A stretch of 64,000 nucleotides of DNA from Selaginella tamariscina (GCA_003024785.1 PUQB01000141.1:273476-337475), one strand, 5' to 3'; numbered from the stretch's first letter, positions 36,431-50,224 are shown. Numbers and translations are program-made. Notes: generated from the sequence alone by a model not told the origin.

Positions 36431-36885
36431 AATAACACTTTGGGTTGGTCAAGTGTGGGTCCAACAGTAACTAGAGTGGCTTAGTGTGGATAATTATAGT
36501 ATAAGAGTAGATTGTAACAATCAGAAGTACATATAAAAAGCATATTTGTTAAGGACGTGAATGTAAAAAGTTTATGAATAATATTAAGAACCTTAATTAT
36601 TAAAGTAGTAGTGTTTAATGACTTTAATTGTTAGTTAGTTGGTTATAATAACATGTATAATCATATGGTTGTTTAGAAAACTTATTATTAAAGGAAAAAT
36701 AATATATTTAAAAAAAAAACTAGCATGTATGAGAGATAAAAGTTATTTTTAATGAATTAGTAAAATAATTTGAATCAAATATGTTTATAATAAGAAAATT
36801 ATTATTAAGATAAGAAGTATCAAAAATTAAAATTTATAAAAAAACAAAAAAGATTGTGAAAATTATCTTATAAAAAAGATACAAT

Positions 36886-36941
<56 letters not shown>

Positions 36942-37090
36942 GTGAAAAGTCATCACCAACACTAGTGTTATTAATTTAGTAAAATATAAAATCTTCTTAT
37001 ACAAAGATAAGAATATACTTTTTAAAATCTTATAAAGTGAACAATATTTTAAACTTTTATATTATCTCCTCATTCAATAATGAACTTTTA
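36380..37090 (+). repeat. Dispersed AT-rich repeat, segment 2 (copy b)
   Basis: This is a counterpart of 9050-9960 in the same orientation, with a long (AT)n tract at about 36,890-36,939. See the copy a entry for shared phrases. Confidence 0.7.
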
Positions 37091-37249
37091 TTTTATATAA
37101 TACATGACATTAAAAATGTCTTTAATTATAGAAAAATAACTCAAATTTTGGTATTCAAATTTATAACATACATGTAAAAAACTAATGTTAATTAAGCAAT
37201 CATATATTGTTTTAAATTAATAAATAAGAACAATAAATTTGTGGTTGCA

Positions 37250-38070
37250 TGTTGTTGAGATGTTTAAGTCCATTTAAAATGATGAGTGACTTTATCTTGA
37301 ATATAATTAATATAATTTACACGTTTATTAACAATAACTCTCAAATCTAACATAATTGAAAAAATTATAAAATTGTTAAAGATAAAAATTATAGTTCATG
37401 AAGAATGAAGAGTGTCTTTGTAGAAAAATATTGAGAATTGTTGTAAATAAATTTAATAAATAAAATATTTAAAAATTCTTTATGTTTATCCATGTATTTT
37501 TAAATGGTGAATTATAAACTTTTTCTTGATATAAAATCATCGTCAAACCTAGAAGTTATTAAAAAATGATAATTCATTTTATATTAAGACTTTTTGATAC
37601 CAGTATCAAAATCAGAATAAATCTTGTTATATAAAATAAATATGTCATTTTGAGAAACGGGTAATCACCATTAAAATTATAAGATATTAAATAAGTTATA
37701 TCCCTTTTATTTTATTAATAGACTCTCAATAATTTTATTTTCAAGGTTAAATTTTGTTGTAAGGTTTATTTCACATATGGAATGGGATTCATATTTAAAA
37801 CTTGGTCAAATACCTTTTAATGAGAGCTGACCTAGTAAAACTTATAAGATATTTTGTCACGTTTCAAAAGTGTACAAGGTTACAATGTGTTACTTATCTT
37901 TAATAAATAATGATTGAAATAAAGTTCTTATTTCATTGTTTAACCTTGTCTAGACTTATTAAATAAATCAAACACATGAACATTGGTTAGGCCTTTTAAC
38001 TTTGTGTAAGTTAAAGATACAATATTAAAACTTGAATTATATGGGGTTTATCTATGTGCTCTTTATTAAA
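37250..38070 (+). repeat. Dispersed AT-rich repeat, segment 3 (copy a)
   Basis: It aligns with about 26,800-27,640 in the same orientation. There are no open frames. Together with segments 1 and 2 it suggests one long non-coding repeat of more than 1.5 kb. Confidence 0.68.
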
Positions 38071-39029
38071 TTAAAGTTACATATAAAAAGAATTAATCGA
38101 TACATCTTTTCCATAAGTGTTGAATAAAGTAACATTAGATAGTGTCATTACTTGTTATCGAGTTAAATTATATTATTAATTTATTAATTAAATGTATCAC
38201 TTTACTAAATACATGAAAATAATAATTAAGATGAAAATTGATTATAAATTATGAAAGTTTTAAATGTTAAGTAATTTGTAGGTGTAATAATTAATATTTA
38301 ACTTTGCTTAATAGTAAGTAAATAAGACTCTATCATAGAATTAAGTAAATAAGTGTGATGAATATACTAGTGTTTCACATTATTTCCTTCTCATTAGCAT
38401 AATCTCAATTTATTTTAAATGCACACCTTTTGTGCTACATTAATTTTCAAATATATCACATTTTAAGAGTTAACTTACTTTTATTATGGATAAATTTACA
38501 TTAACTTGAATGGGTTTTCTCTAGCTTTTCATATTATATAACATTTCTAAAAGTTTATTTTGATAGATTTTCTTATTAATTTATTTGGAGATTGAGTCTA
38601 AAATATGAGAGGCCAAGAATTATTTAAAGGTAACTAACGATGATGTGTTTAAATAATGAAAGATGTCATTTCCTTACTTTATTTTATAAAGCCATGTCAA
38701 ATGACACAAAACAACCTTATAACTTAATTATTTTTTGAGTTCACACTTCTTCCACACCTTGAATTCACACACTTCTCAAATTTCTCGAGTTATATTTTTA
38801 TATTAACTTTAATTTATTGTACATAAGTCCCTTTAGTTTGGGTTTTTACCTTTCGTATTCATTAATGATTCACCATGTATGCCCTCAAGTTAAGCTTTGA
38901 ACTTGTCTCCCACACATAAGTACCATTATATCTCATGTTATTGTTAGGGGTTGGTTAGTGAATGTGTAAGTTTAATTAGCTTAACTATCCTTAAATTTTA
39001 CTTTAAGGAGTGTTTTTAACCCTCTTCAA
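38071..39029. other. AT-rich sequence with no recognised feature
   Basis: No gene, RNA or repeat partner was recognised between the dispersed repeat and the right arm of the inverted repeat. Confidence 0.55.
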
Positions 39030-42000
39030 AATCGATCATGGACTTAAATAAGAATTTAATAGAAAAAAATTAAAATGTAAATTTTACTTTCTTTTAAAAA
39101 CTATGAATTATATAATGATAACTAAAAAAAACCTAAGTAAATTTTATTTAAAGGTTATATAATGAATTTCAATAATGTTTGTGTAGCAACACTTATTATG
39201 GTGTGGCTAATCCGACAATTTATTACTTGTTAAATAAACATGTTCTTCAATCTCAATGCATATTTTAGTTTTCACAATAATACTGTCTTGTAAATCATGA
39301 CATAACTGAGTATAGATAAGAACTTAGAAACTTGAATCATATTTATATTTAATTAAAAATTAAATTTAAGACTATAACTTTAACAAAAGTAAAATGAAAT
39401 TTTACCATTGACAAAAACTGTAAAGGAAAGATAAATTTTAAAATGTAATATGAAATTACTTTACCTAAAGTTTGTCCGCTTTGCTAAACTAGGTATATGA
39501 ATTTTAAAGTTCTTATTCATAATTAAAATTATTATATTACCATTTTATCCAATAGACTGATATACAATATTTATTCTTATTTTAATTAATTAAATACATA
39601 TTTTAATTGATTAACCTACTTTTGAAAAGAGAAGGTTAAAATAGAATGAATTGAACCTCCTTAAATTCTTAACTGTATTATAGAGATTATTTTTAGTTTT
39701 TTAATGTTGTTCAAGTGTTAAAAGTTATATAACATGTTAAAAAAACTAATTATAGCATTGGAAACAATATATATATGTTTGTGTTATATGTAACAAATAA
39801 ACAATCAAGATTGCATTATTTTATTATTACTTAATAAGATCGAGAGTCCTAAATTATGTGTCGACAATTGCATTAATTAACCTATTGGATTTTGTGATCC
39901 TGCCGTCGATGAGAACTCGCACGCGGCAGAAATATAAATAGCGAAAATTATAATATAAGATACTACCGCTAAATTGAAAACTGTGTTTATATGCTTTCTT
40001 TAGCATATTTTACTTCATTTGATACATTCCAGTCCACCATCGATGTTATATCATTTCACAGTTAATGACCACGTTACTCTTCTTAACCCCATTGGAATTA
40101 CAGAACGGAAGTGTACTTTTGAACAGATGATTATTACTCTATAATATTCCCATAATCACTACAGAATCCCATTTGTTGAATCCCAAAAATCCCATAAAAC
40201 GATATGCTAAGAGATCTTCTTAGCCTGTCAATCTAATCACTAGATTACCGCGCAAGCATTACTTCCGGTACTTCATAAGTAGGTAGAGCCACAAAAATTT
40301 ATTATGAGCCGATCAGACAGCCGTGATAGCGCCACGTGTGAAGCAGGTTTAACTTAAACGTGATTAGGGCAAAGGGTTTAAACGTTTTGTAATCCGAGGC
40401 AGATTTCTGCCACGTGTCTAGAGTGGTATCCAACGGCGGGTGAGTGAGGTAAAGAAGGTGTTTGAGGAGCACTTAGGTTTTTCCATATTGTCCTGCTTCG
40501 AGAGAGAAAATGGCAGAGGGTTCGGCTTCCGCCGTGCATCCCATGCGAAGGCCTGGCTATGGCTCCGATGGTGCTCGCTGCGATCTTCTATGTAATCACT
40601 TCGCCGTCACTCTGAGCCGTGTTGCAGGGGATGTTCGTCAGTATGATGTAAGGATTACTCTTGCGTTTCTTAGAAATCCGTGCTTCTCTTGTATCTCTCT
40701 TTTCCCAAGAATTTGTGTTTCTTAACCGTTCTAAGGTTTTCTCTCTCTCGGGAATGTGTCAAATCCTGCTTTTTCTGTTTTCATTGTAAAATCCTGAACT
40801 TTCGACTTTCTGAGCATGTTTTTCTGTGAAGACAGCCGTATATGCTGAAAAAGATTGATTTGGTACATACATTGTTCAAGAATCCCTGTTTTTAGACAGT
40901 TTCGTTTGGGAATACTAAGAAATTGGTGCATTTTTTTCTCAGATTGTTGCTCGTTTCTTGTTGATGGTCGTAATAGTCGTTTCTAAGGGCTTTGTTTCCA
41001 TACATTACTCCCCGCACTAGTCTGTAGAAGTCGCATTTTGTAACAGATTCTTCTCTGTAGAAATGCTTTTCTTCTCGATTTCCCTGACGACATCCGTACT
41101 TTAGTAAATAGTCTCGACTTGTGTTCATTTCATTCCTGAAAAACTCGCAAAAGATCCTGTTTAATGTGTTACCATTCCGCATGCTCAAACTATTGCACTT
41201 TTACTTCTAAATTTGGCGGCTTGCTTCTATGTTTGCTTAAGAATTGCACATTGACTTCTAAAAGTTGCGGTTTGCTAAAGTATTTCTTCTCTGCGTCTGT
41301 GTTTTTCCAGAAGTGTTTGTTTCATGTGGGTTTAGCTCTAAAAGGATCAATTTTTATTGTGTTTTGTCTGACCAGGTGACAATATCGTATGACGATGATC
41401 CATCCAACAAGCAGATTATTCGCAAGACGTTGAATCGCCGTCTACTGCAGAAGGTACGGGAAGAGCTCGATGTCAAGAAAGGCCTCATTTTCGATGGAGA
41501 AAAGACCCTTTACTCCTTGAAAAGCTTCCATTTGATGAGAAAGAGTTCAAAATCACCATGGATAAAGAAAACATTCCCAGGTAACACATTTATGTCATTT
41601 TGCACTGCATTATTTGGAATAGTATTTCTATTCCCTGATTTCGTGTATATGTATAGTAACAAACCGTATCTTGTGTTATTTTTCAGCACTTCATTCTTTC
41701 TTTTATTACTATTTCGTGCATAAAGTGAATGTAAATCGTACTGTGTAACTTATTTTATTGTCTTAAGAACTTATTGCTCAACGTAGCTTTTATACAATTT
41801 TTGCCTTTATTTCTGTGTTTGTTACCGTTTTTAAGCAATATATGTCGCCTTATGTCGTTTTTCGTATTTCCAATTTTTTAAGTTGATATCTTTAACATAT
41901 TGTAGTTCTTATACATAGTCCATGTATATAATTTAGCTGATTTATATATACAAGGTCACATGTTTATGTCGTTTTACACTTCTGTATGTCGTTTTGCACT

Positions 42001-44530
42001 TCATTTTTAGGATAGTAGTTTTTTATTGTTATTACGTGCGCCAAGTATTCAATAAGAGATGTGGTGTTATTTCTTTGTCTTATGAATTTTTTGTGGACGT
42101 ACTAGTGCAAAACGTAGTTTTTATTCAATATTTAGAGAATTTGTTTCTTAATGTACTTTTGTCCTGTCCTAAGAAGTTGTCATTTCAGAGTACGTGGTCA
42201 AAAAGTACGTAATAAAGACACACATGCACAAGATACTATATATATTGTCACATAATGGTTAATTATGTACTGCTGATCACATTAAGGGCTCCGGGGGCTG
42301 AAGAAACTGAAAGATCGAAAAAGCGAAGGGGGATGGATCCTGCTTCAAAATTCGAATTAGCTTCTCGACTACAGTGGACATGAAATGCTTAATGGACAAA
42401 GATCAAGTAAACCGTTCGCAGGAGGCTCTTCGAGTCCTCGATGTGTTGCTCAGAGAGCAGGCTGCTCGCAGGTGAGTCTTCTTTACTGCTTAAACTTGGA
42501 ATGCTAGCTTGTTTATAATATGCAGAATATTAATATTATACGCTAACCATACGTATTAATGAAATATTGGATACATGAACATCATAATTGTAAATATTAT
42601 ACCACATTTAACGAGTGATTATATATCCCAGACTTGTATGTATGTATGATTGCCTGTTTTTTTAGAGAATATGTTCAGCTGCGAATGAGCTACTTTCACG
42701 AGTCACTAGGACGAGTTTCCGATTTAGGTGAGGGAGTGTTAAGCTGGAGGGGGTACCATGCTAGTTTTCGGCCATGTGCCAACGGGATCTCCTTGAACCT
42801 CGGTGAGCAGCCTATCTATATATGTATCTAATTATTTACATGCGTGTTTATACGATTCACGTCTCCGTGTGTGTGTGTTTAGACCCATCGACCACGATCG
42901 TTATTAAGCCGATGAAAGTGCACGAGTTTTTAGCCGACCATCTGAAAAAATCTCCGGACAGAATCAATCTTGAAGATATGCCCAAGGTATGACTAGCTGT
43001 TATTTCTAGACATAAAACATACATGCTTACGACGTATATATCTTAATGCACCCAAATGCATACACTCAGTAGTAATACAACCGGGAGTTTGATAATTGTG
43101 CAGGCTAAGCGAATTCTGAAAGGTATTGAGGTCGAAGCTTATACTCAAACCAAGCACAAAATCTTTGGATTCAGTGAGCTGCCAGCATCTGAACAGAAGT
43201 GTGTTGACTTTTTTATATTATAGTTCATATGTTTAACCAGAGATATCCATAATATGTATACTTATCACGTGTGGATGAATATATATTTGTATATGCTAAT
43301 GTATAGTATGTGTGTACATATGTGAATTTCTCTCTATGTACATTTAGTAGATAGATGCTACACGTGTTGCTGTGCTTTACAGAACTTGTGTGCATACAGG
43401 TTTGAAAGAAGAGAAGGGGACTGATGGCCAATTCTCGAATCAAGAGGTCACAGTGCAGGAGTACTATCACAAGAAGTACAATACAGTACTACAGTATCCG
43501 CGGCTTTTCTGTGTCAACGTTGGAAAAGCTACGCGGCCAGTCTTCATCCCAATGGAAGTAATATGATCTATATGTGTATTGTACTATTTACGATATTCAC
43601 ATATTTGAAGTAGATTGGCAGCACATTCGTTCCTTTCGACTCAGTGTTTTATGGTTTTGCAGTTCTGCACGATCCTGAAAGGACAGCGATACATGAAGAA
43701 GCTCTCTGGTACGCAGGTTCGCAAACTTCTGGACGAAGCCAGGCAGAAACCAAATGAACGAATTCAAGTAATCCAGAAGGTAAGACGAGTGTTTATGGTG
43801 TATTAATCTGCTGTTCTTATAGCGTATCACTTATAATGCCTTGTTTTATTTTGTGTATTCTATCAATGTGTACTTCTGTTTATATGTTTATATGTTTATA
43901 TGTTTAGATTCATGATATATTTATGTATGCAGGGAGTAGACGAGCTGCTAAAAAATGCCGAGGCGGATCTCAAAAACTTCAACATGAGCGTAGAGAAGAA
44001 GTTGATGTCGGTTAAAGGACGCTTATTAGCTGCTCCTCCATTGAAGTTCGGGAAGATCGACGAAACTCCTCGAGACGGAAGATGGAATTACAACACTAAG
44101 GTTATACACACACACGCACGTGTCCATATATAAATCTATACTTTAAACTTGTAGACAGTAGCCAAACCGGCAAATGTCACCAAGTGGGTCGCCGTGAGCT
44201 TTGGTCGGCAGTCTGAAAACGAAGTGAAGCAAACGGCCATGCAGTTAAAGCAAGTTTGCAACCGGAAGGGCATAGTAAGTACAACATATATACATTACAC
44301 GTGCAGATTTGTATACATGCTGTATAGTGATACTGACGTCCTCTATTTATTCATGTTTGTACTGGTAGTGTGGAGGAAAAGTTCATATTTATTTCTCTAT
44401 CTGTACTAATGCAGCTACAATGAATATACATGGCTATAATTGCAGAATAATAGTCACATTTGTACACGTTTAATATTCTACGACTAAATTATACGCATGG
44501 ATCATTCCGTATGATATATGATGGCTACTT
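39030..44530. repeat. Right arm of the large inverted repeat
   Basis: This is the reverse complement of 21,535-26,650. It includes about 1.4 kb upstream of the Argonaute ATG, the promoter and exons 1-10 with their introns. Beyond about 44,530 the Argonaute gene continues without a left-arm partner. Confidence 0.88.
40330..40509 (+). promoter_or_regulatory. Promoter region of Argonaute copy B with two G-boxes
   Basis: CACGTG cores lie at 40,333-40,338 and 40,411-40,416, 78 bp apart and 94-172 bp upstream of the ATG at 40,510. Both are conserved in copy A. Just upstream of the ATG is GCTTCGAGAGAGAAA. No clear TATA box was seen. Confidence 0.5.
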
Positions 44531-44919
44531 TCCTCTATTTATTTTTATATAATGTAATTACGTGTTATATTGTATATTCATAGATGTATTATATTTCATA
44601 AATTGTATGTGGGCTGATTGCTTAATGTATTGCTGTTTTGTAATAAGCATTACATTGATGTTTTCTACTTACCTGTTTATTATTTCCAGAATATGGATGA
44701 TCCTTTTGGTGTTTTTGCGGAGAACCCTCGAAATCTGGGCGTTCATGCCAGGACAGAGTCAACATGATGCGAAACGAAATGAGGGGTAAATTGCCCGGCG
44801 CTCCAAGCTTTGTACTTTGTATCCTTCCTGGGAAGGATTCTGACCTCTACGGTACAGATATATGCACCGCATACTGAATGATTCAACACAAGTTCATACA
44901 TACGTGTGCGTGTGTCTAC

Positions 44920-45032
<113 letters not shown>

Positions 45033-45191
45033 TATGCACACGTATGTAAATGTGAAACGTTTTCTTTTTATGCAGCACCGTTCAAAAGAATGTTTTTAAC
45101 GCAAATGGGGATTGCAAACCAGTGTATGGTGCCTCCGAGGCAATTGAACGACCAGTACCTGACGAATGTGGCTTTGAAAATCAACGCGAAG

Positions 45192-45220
45192 GCACGTACT
45201 TCAACATATATATAATATAT

Positions 45221-45277
<57 letters not shown>

Positions 45278-45372
45278 TATATATATATAATTATTTCATA
45301 ACGATGTGATTTCTATTATAAGCTTGTTTTATGATTCATTTCTCTATAATTCCATTTCTTTCATCTCCACAG
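45192..45372 (+). other. Probable GC-AG intron of Argonaute copy B with long (AT)n
   Basis: The family alignment (INAK joined to CGGYNS) puts the donor at AAG|GCACGT, a GC rather than GT donor; the acceptor is CCACAG. A GT lies 4 nt further but would add residues absent from the family. The intron is largely an (AT)n tract (45,206-45,291). Confidence 0.5.
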
Positions 45373-47540
45373 TGTGGTGGTTACAATAGCGTGCTGGTGA
45401 CGAATTTAACAGGAGACTTCCAAAAATTTCTGCTGTACCGACTTCCATTATTGGGATGGACGTTTCACATGGAGCTCCTCATTCCCACGCACCTTCTGTT
45501 GCAGCGGTATGTGTATTCATGTATGTCGTCTCCTTTCCTTGCGAACACATAAGACTGTTTTCTGTGCTTATAACCGTCACGCTTATGTATAAATGGTCTT
45601 AATTATGTTTTAAAAATAGGTGGTGGCTTCTGGTGACTGGCCAAGAATAACTCAATATGCCGCTCGTGTCATGACGCAATCAGCTAAGCAGGAGTCGATT
45701 GCAAATATATGTGACGGTCCGGATGGTGGCATGCTTGGGTATGTTATATCTTATGTGCATCCACATAAAGTGACAACACTATTTTATTCTTCATCATTTA
45801 CAGACAGCTTTTGGAAGATTTCAAATTCACTTTGAGAAGAAGTGCTACCCGGAACAGTTGGTCATATTCAGGTGTCTATACACAGAGAAGCGGGATATTC
45901 ATATGTCTATACATACATGTTCGTATATGTGGGTATGTGTCGGTGCATTTGTGCGTGGGTGTGTTTTGCGTGTTGCATATACTTGTCATTGTACAAGTTT
46001 GGTTTATCTATTATACAAATATTGTCTATAGTCATGATATATACTACATACATGTGTGTGTTTGTTGTTTAACACAGGGATGGAGTGAGCGAATCGCAGT
46101 TCGAGAGCGTTCTCACTCTCGAAATGCAGGCGGTCGTTAAGGTTCTTCCATAACTCTATAACCACATGGCAAAACATTTTTAGTGTGGGTCTATACTTTT
46201 TTAACTTAACCTCTACCTGTAAACCATCTATAGAATTATCTTGCTGAAGTAGTTAAACATGGCATTAAAACATCTATATACTGCAATCTCTCTCCGCTCA
46301 CACACACACGTACATGTATAGTTGCATGATTCGTTTTTCTGACTTATAGGCGTGTCAAGATAAAGGTTTCAGGCCGAAGATCACTCTAGTAGTTGCTCAG
46401 AAGAGGCACCACACCCGGTTCTTCCCTGCTAATGCCGGTTCCAATAACATCAGCCCTGGTAACATATACATGCGTACACTCGTACATTTGCATGCATATT
46501 TAAATATACAACGAATAGCTTTGGTATCGACGTCTCTATCTTATGATGTCTCGTAGGAACTGTTGTGGACCGTGACGTGACACATCCAACGAGCTACGAC
46601 TTCTTTCTAAGCAGTCAGAAGGGTTTAATTGTAGGTATTCACATGTGTACATGTACATGTATAACATATGATCTCTGAAACGGAAGCATTAATTTTCTTA
46701 TTAATCTACAGGGAACAACCCGTCCCACTCATTATGTGTGTCTGCATGATGAGATCGGTTTCACGCCGGATGAACTTCAGAACATGGTGAACGCCTCTGC
46801 TACACGTAAGTGTACAACACGTATATACGTATATTTCATATATATGATGTATTTAGTCTAATTAATGCATCCTTACAGCTACGTGAAGGCTACAACGGCT
46901 GTCTCAGTTGGTAAGCTTTTGCGCTCTGTTTGTGTGTATGTGTGAACTTGCTTGCAGTGTCACCGGTTGTATTATGCACATCTGGCGGCACAGAAGGCAA
47001 GGAGCTTCATGTCGTTCGATGGATCAGAGTCGGGCTCCACACATACTGCAACAAGCGACTCTGTTGCTGTTCCTGAGATGCCCAAGCTTCACAAGAACGT
47101 CAGCCGCACCATGTTCTTTGTCTAGGTTAGTACCCGGCTCTGTTTGCGTGCGTGTGTGTATCCTATGTGTGAGTGCATCTATATAAACATACATATTACC
47201 GGTGCTCGTATATACAGACACATGCACATGTATCGTATGTGTTTTCGTACATACATCCGCTTTCATTGATATACATACAATGTATACTATGTATGTTATG
47301 AGATGTATGGGGTGTCTTACACAAGATCTTAACAGGGGATGAGGCGGAAGTAGATATACGGATCATATACTTAATTTATTTGTTAGTGCACATGAACTCA
47401 AGTATATACAATTTTATATAACATCGGTATTCTAATTGTGACATCCATGGCTTTTCTTTGTATATTTCCGTTGTTTATATATATTAGTTCCTATGTGTGA
47501 TCTATTGTGATGCATGTATGCATTGTAGTAATGTGTGTGT

Positions 47541-47587
47541 AGGGCCCTATAGAGCCAACAATCACGTGTGTGGCTCTATAGGGCCCT
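47541..47587. repeat. Perfect 17-bp hairpin with 13-nt loop
   Basis: Stems AGGGCCCTATAGAGCCA (47,541-47,557) and its exact reverse complement (47,571-47,587) surround the loop ACAATCACGTGTG. A further AGGGCCC lies just beyond. It is about 415 bp downstream of the Argonaute stop codon. It could be a transposon footprint, a small MITE or an RNA structure; no decision is possible from sequence. Confidence 0.8.
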
Positions 47588-47599
47588 GCAATAGGGCCC

Positions 47600-48060
47600 A
47601 ACATATATTCCCGTAATTCAAGACTAGACATAAATGTTAACATATTTATTAAAACACTTTGATTTTATGGGCTAATTATAATTAGAATAAAGGTGGCTGT
47701 TATTTATTTAATTAATTTATGAATTAATTATAATTAGAATAAGATTATAAACGAATAACTGTTTTCTTTACGTAATTAATTTTTATAATAATATTAAGAA
47801 GGTTTTATATATTGTAAAATGTTAAACTCAGTCTTTATGCAAATATATATATAATATATTAATATATTTATTAATCAATATAAGTAAGTTCACGAAGAAA
47901 GGTTCAAACTAACTAAATATAAATTTCAATATTGGGAGTTTAAACGTGATTGATTTAGTGCATGTATTATCAAACATTTCTTTCTCTCTAAATTCAATCA
48001 AATTTCTACCAAATTTATTGCAATGGATTCAATATGTCATTATATAACTCCTAGAGTACA
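47600..48060 (+). repeat. Direct repeat (copy 1) shared with 49,590-50,060
   Basis: The shared order is ATGTTAACATA, TTAAAACACTTTGATTT, ATAATTAGAATAAAGGTG, then the stretches ACATGATTGAT-like, TATCAAACATTTC, AAATTCA and GGATTCAATATGTCATTA. No coding region was seen. It is the upstream part of the SAUR-bearing segment. Confidence 0.65.
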
Positions 48061-48999
48061 TATATATATACTATATACAAAGGCTGTATTTGTCATTCAT
48101 ACATATAAACCGTGTTTTTTGCAGTATATTTTATATAATATATAAGAATATAAATATACATATACTTTTTCTGCCATAATGTTTCCTCTGGTAGTGTGGT
48201 TTTATGCTTGTAGAATGACTTAAATCAATTAAAACGATAAGTCAAGTGCAGTCAAAGTTCATTCAACTTGCGATTCCTAAGTCAGCGTTGACCTTCTCTC
48301 TAAACGTGACTTTGACTAATTTGGTTATGAACTTTGACTGCATTTCGTGTTAAAAAGGCGGGAAACATTTTGAATTTGAACTGGTGCTCTCATAAAATAT
48401 GTCGATATTCCACCGTTTCTGTCGCAACATCTTCAAATGTACGAAACGAGCACGGCCTGCATACATGTGAGTACCCATTTGAAGCTCTAGTTTGTGTGCT
48501 TGTGCCATCTCTAGATTAACTTAATCAACTCAAGGTATTCTTTTAACCTAACCGGGATCTAAGTTGATTTAAGTTTATGTGTTTATGATCTTAGTTGCTA
48601 TACACACACTGAAATAGATCAATCTTATCTTTTGGTCTGTGGGTCTATATATATATATAGATACTTTCGGCACCTTTGCAAGTTGTTAAGAACCTTAAAC
48701 ATGTTGATCCAGTAGTTTAATAACATGGAAATTGCCTGTAGATTCATATACGTGATAGACCCACTTGAAATATCGTTAGTTGTGTGAAAGAAGACTCACA
48801 AAACATCACATCCACGGCTTTTATAGAGCCCATGTGATGAGATTAAAGTCGTCAATTTTAGCTGTAATCCGGTAAACTGTAAAAACTACCGGTGTACGCA
48901 TTTGTCGAGGAAAGGATGGTGCAGGGTCATTCTAAACCTCACAATGCAGCTGGTCCAGCGTTAGATTTCTTATCCACATGATATATATTGTCTTGGTTG
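48061..48999. other. Intergenic sequence with no supportable gene
   Basis: A short open frame at 48,334-48,519 has no recognisable features. Nothing else was found. Confidence 0.5.
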
Positions 49000-49219
49000 T
49001 ATATATGTTGAACACTACTTGATTTTTTATAGATTTGCTTTTGAAGAACTTACTATGTCGAAAACTCCTGCAGTTGCAGCGAATGACAGATTTACTTAGT
49101 TTATTATATTCTTTTGACTGAAAACCATCGCAACCCTGCACTTAAAAAGCACATGTGAACACTGCAGATTGTCAATGAAAACCCTGTTAAAAGTTTTAAC
49201 GAAAGAAACTTGTAACTTA
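49000..49219. repeat. Inverted repeat flanking the SAUR gene, left unit
   Basis: It is the reverse complement of about 51,611-51,830, with shared stretches such as GTTAAAAGTTTTAACGAAAG, GACTGAAAACCATCGCA and GCGAATGA(C/G)AGATTTACTTAG. The two units enclose about 2.4 kb with the intact SAUR gene. Confidence 0.75.
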
Positions 49220-49589
49220 TCATCGTCTATCTATTCATCTGAATAGTGTTGAAAGTGTTATACATTGTGAGTTAATTTAATTAGAATAACGTATAAAAGA
49301 ATTATAATTAGAAGAAAACTGCAGATAAATAACTATTCATTTGTCTAATTAATTTATCATAATTAGTATTTAGGTTTTTATTTATTTAATTAATTAATTT
49401 ATAATAATAATATCATTATATATATATGAGTCTTGAAATTGAGTTAAAGGTAAAACAAAATTAAATTAAAATTTCTCTCAATTTAACTTATGAATCGATT
49501 TTTCTAGTTTATAAAGCGTGTCTATAAAGATTTGAAACTTGTGTCGTACGAGAAACGTTTTTCAAGACTTGGATTAAGAACTAAGCATG

Positions 49590-50060
49590 TCCAAACTTAA
49601 CACATAATGTTAACATACTTAATAAAACACTTTGATTTATTATAATTAGAATAAAGGTGAAAATAAATAGTTATTTATTTATTTAATTGATTTATGGATT
49701 AATTATAATTGGAATAAGAGTAACTGTTTCTTACCTAATTAATTAATTATAAAATGCTGAAATCGAGTTTAAAAAGAATTTGAAATAATGCTAAATTAAG
49801 TCTTTAAACAAAATTTTCAAGTTTATGAGAATGTGTGTGAAGATCTGAAACCGTCCAAAGACAAGTAAAACACAAATTAACTAAATTACTTAATATAATT
49901 GGGATCTTAAACATGATTGATCTAGTTCATACATTATCAAACATTTCTCTCTCTAAATTCAGATTGTAATCAAATTTTTGTTACTATTTCGAAAAGAAAG
50001 AAAATAAAAAGCAAAGTGGCCACCAAATTTATTACAAAGGATTCAATATGTCATTAAAGA
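49590..50060 (+). repeat. Direct repeat (copy 2) of 47,600-48,060
   Basis: The order of matching blocks is the same as in copy 1. Its 3' end (GGATTCAATATGTCATTAAA) also recurs at 54,894, joining this repeat to the SAUR duplication. Confidence 0.65.
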
Positions 50061-50215
50061 CAATACATCGAAAGTCGATATATTGCAGAGGACTTGCTTC
50101 CTAACAACTCATAAACTTGTACAGAAGTGTCCTTTATGTTCGTCGTGGGTTTGCCAGTCATGATGTACAAGTTGCATGATTATTCCATAGTTTATTCCTC
50201 TTGTAAATCTCCTGG

Positions 50216-50224
50216 TATATATAC
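50216..50224 (+). promoter_or_regulatory. TATA box of the SAUR gene
   Basis: CTGGTATATATACACAT lies about 70 nt upstream of the ATG. A similar TAGTATATATACAA precedes the broken copy at 55,144. The sequence between box and ATG is nearly the same in both copies. Confidence 0.65.
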
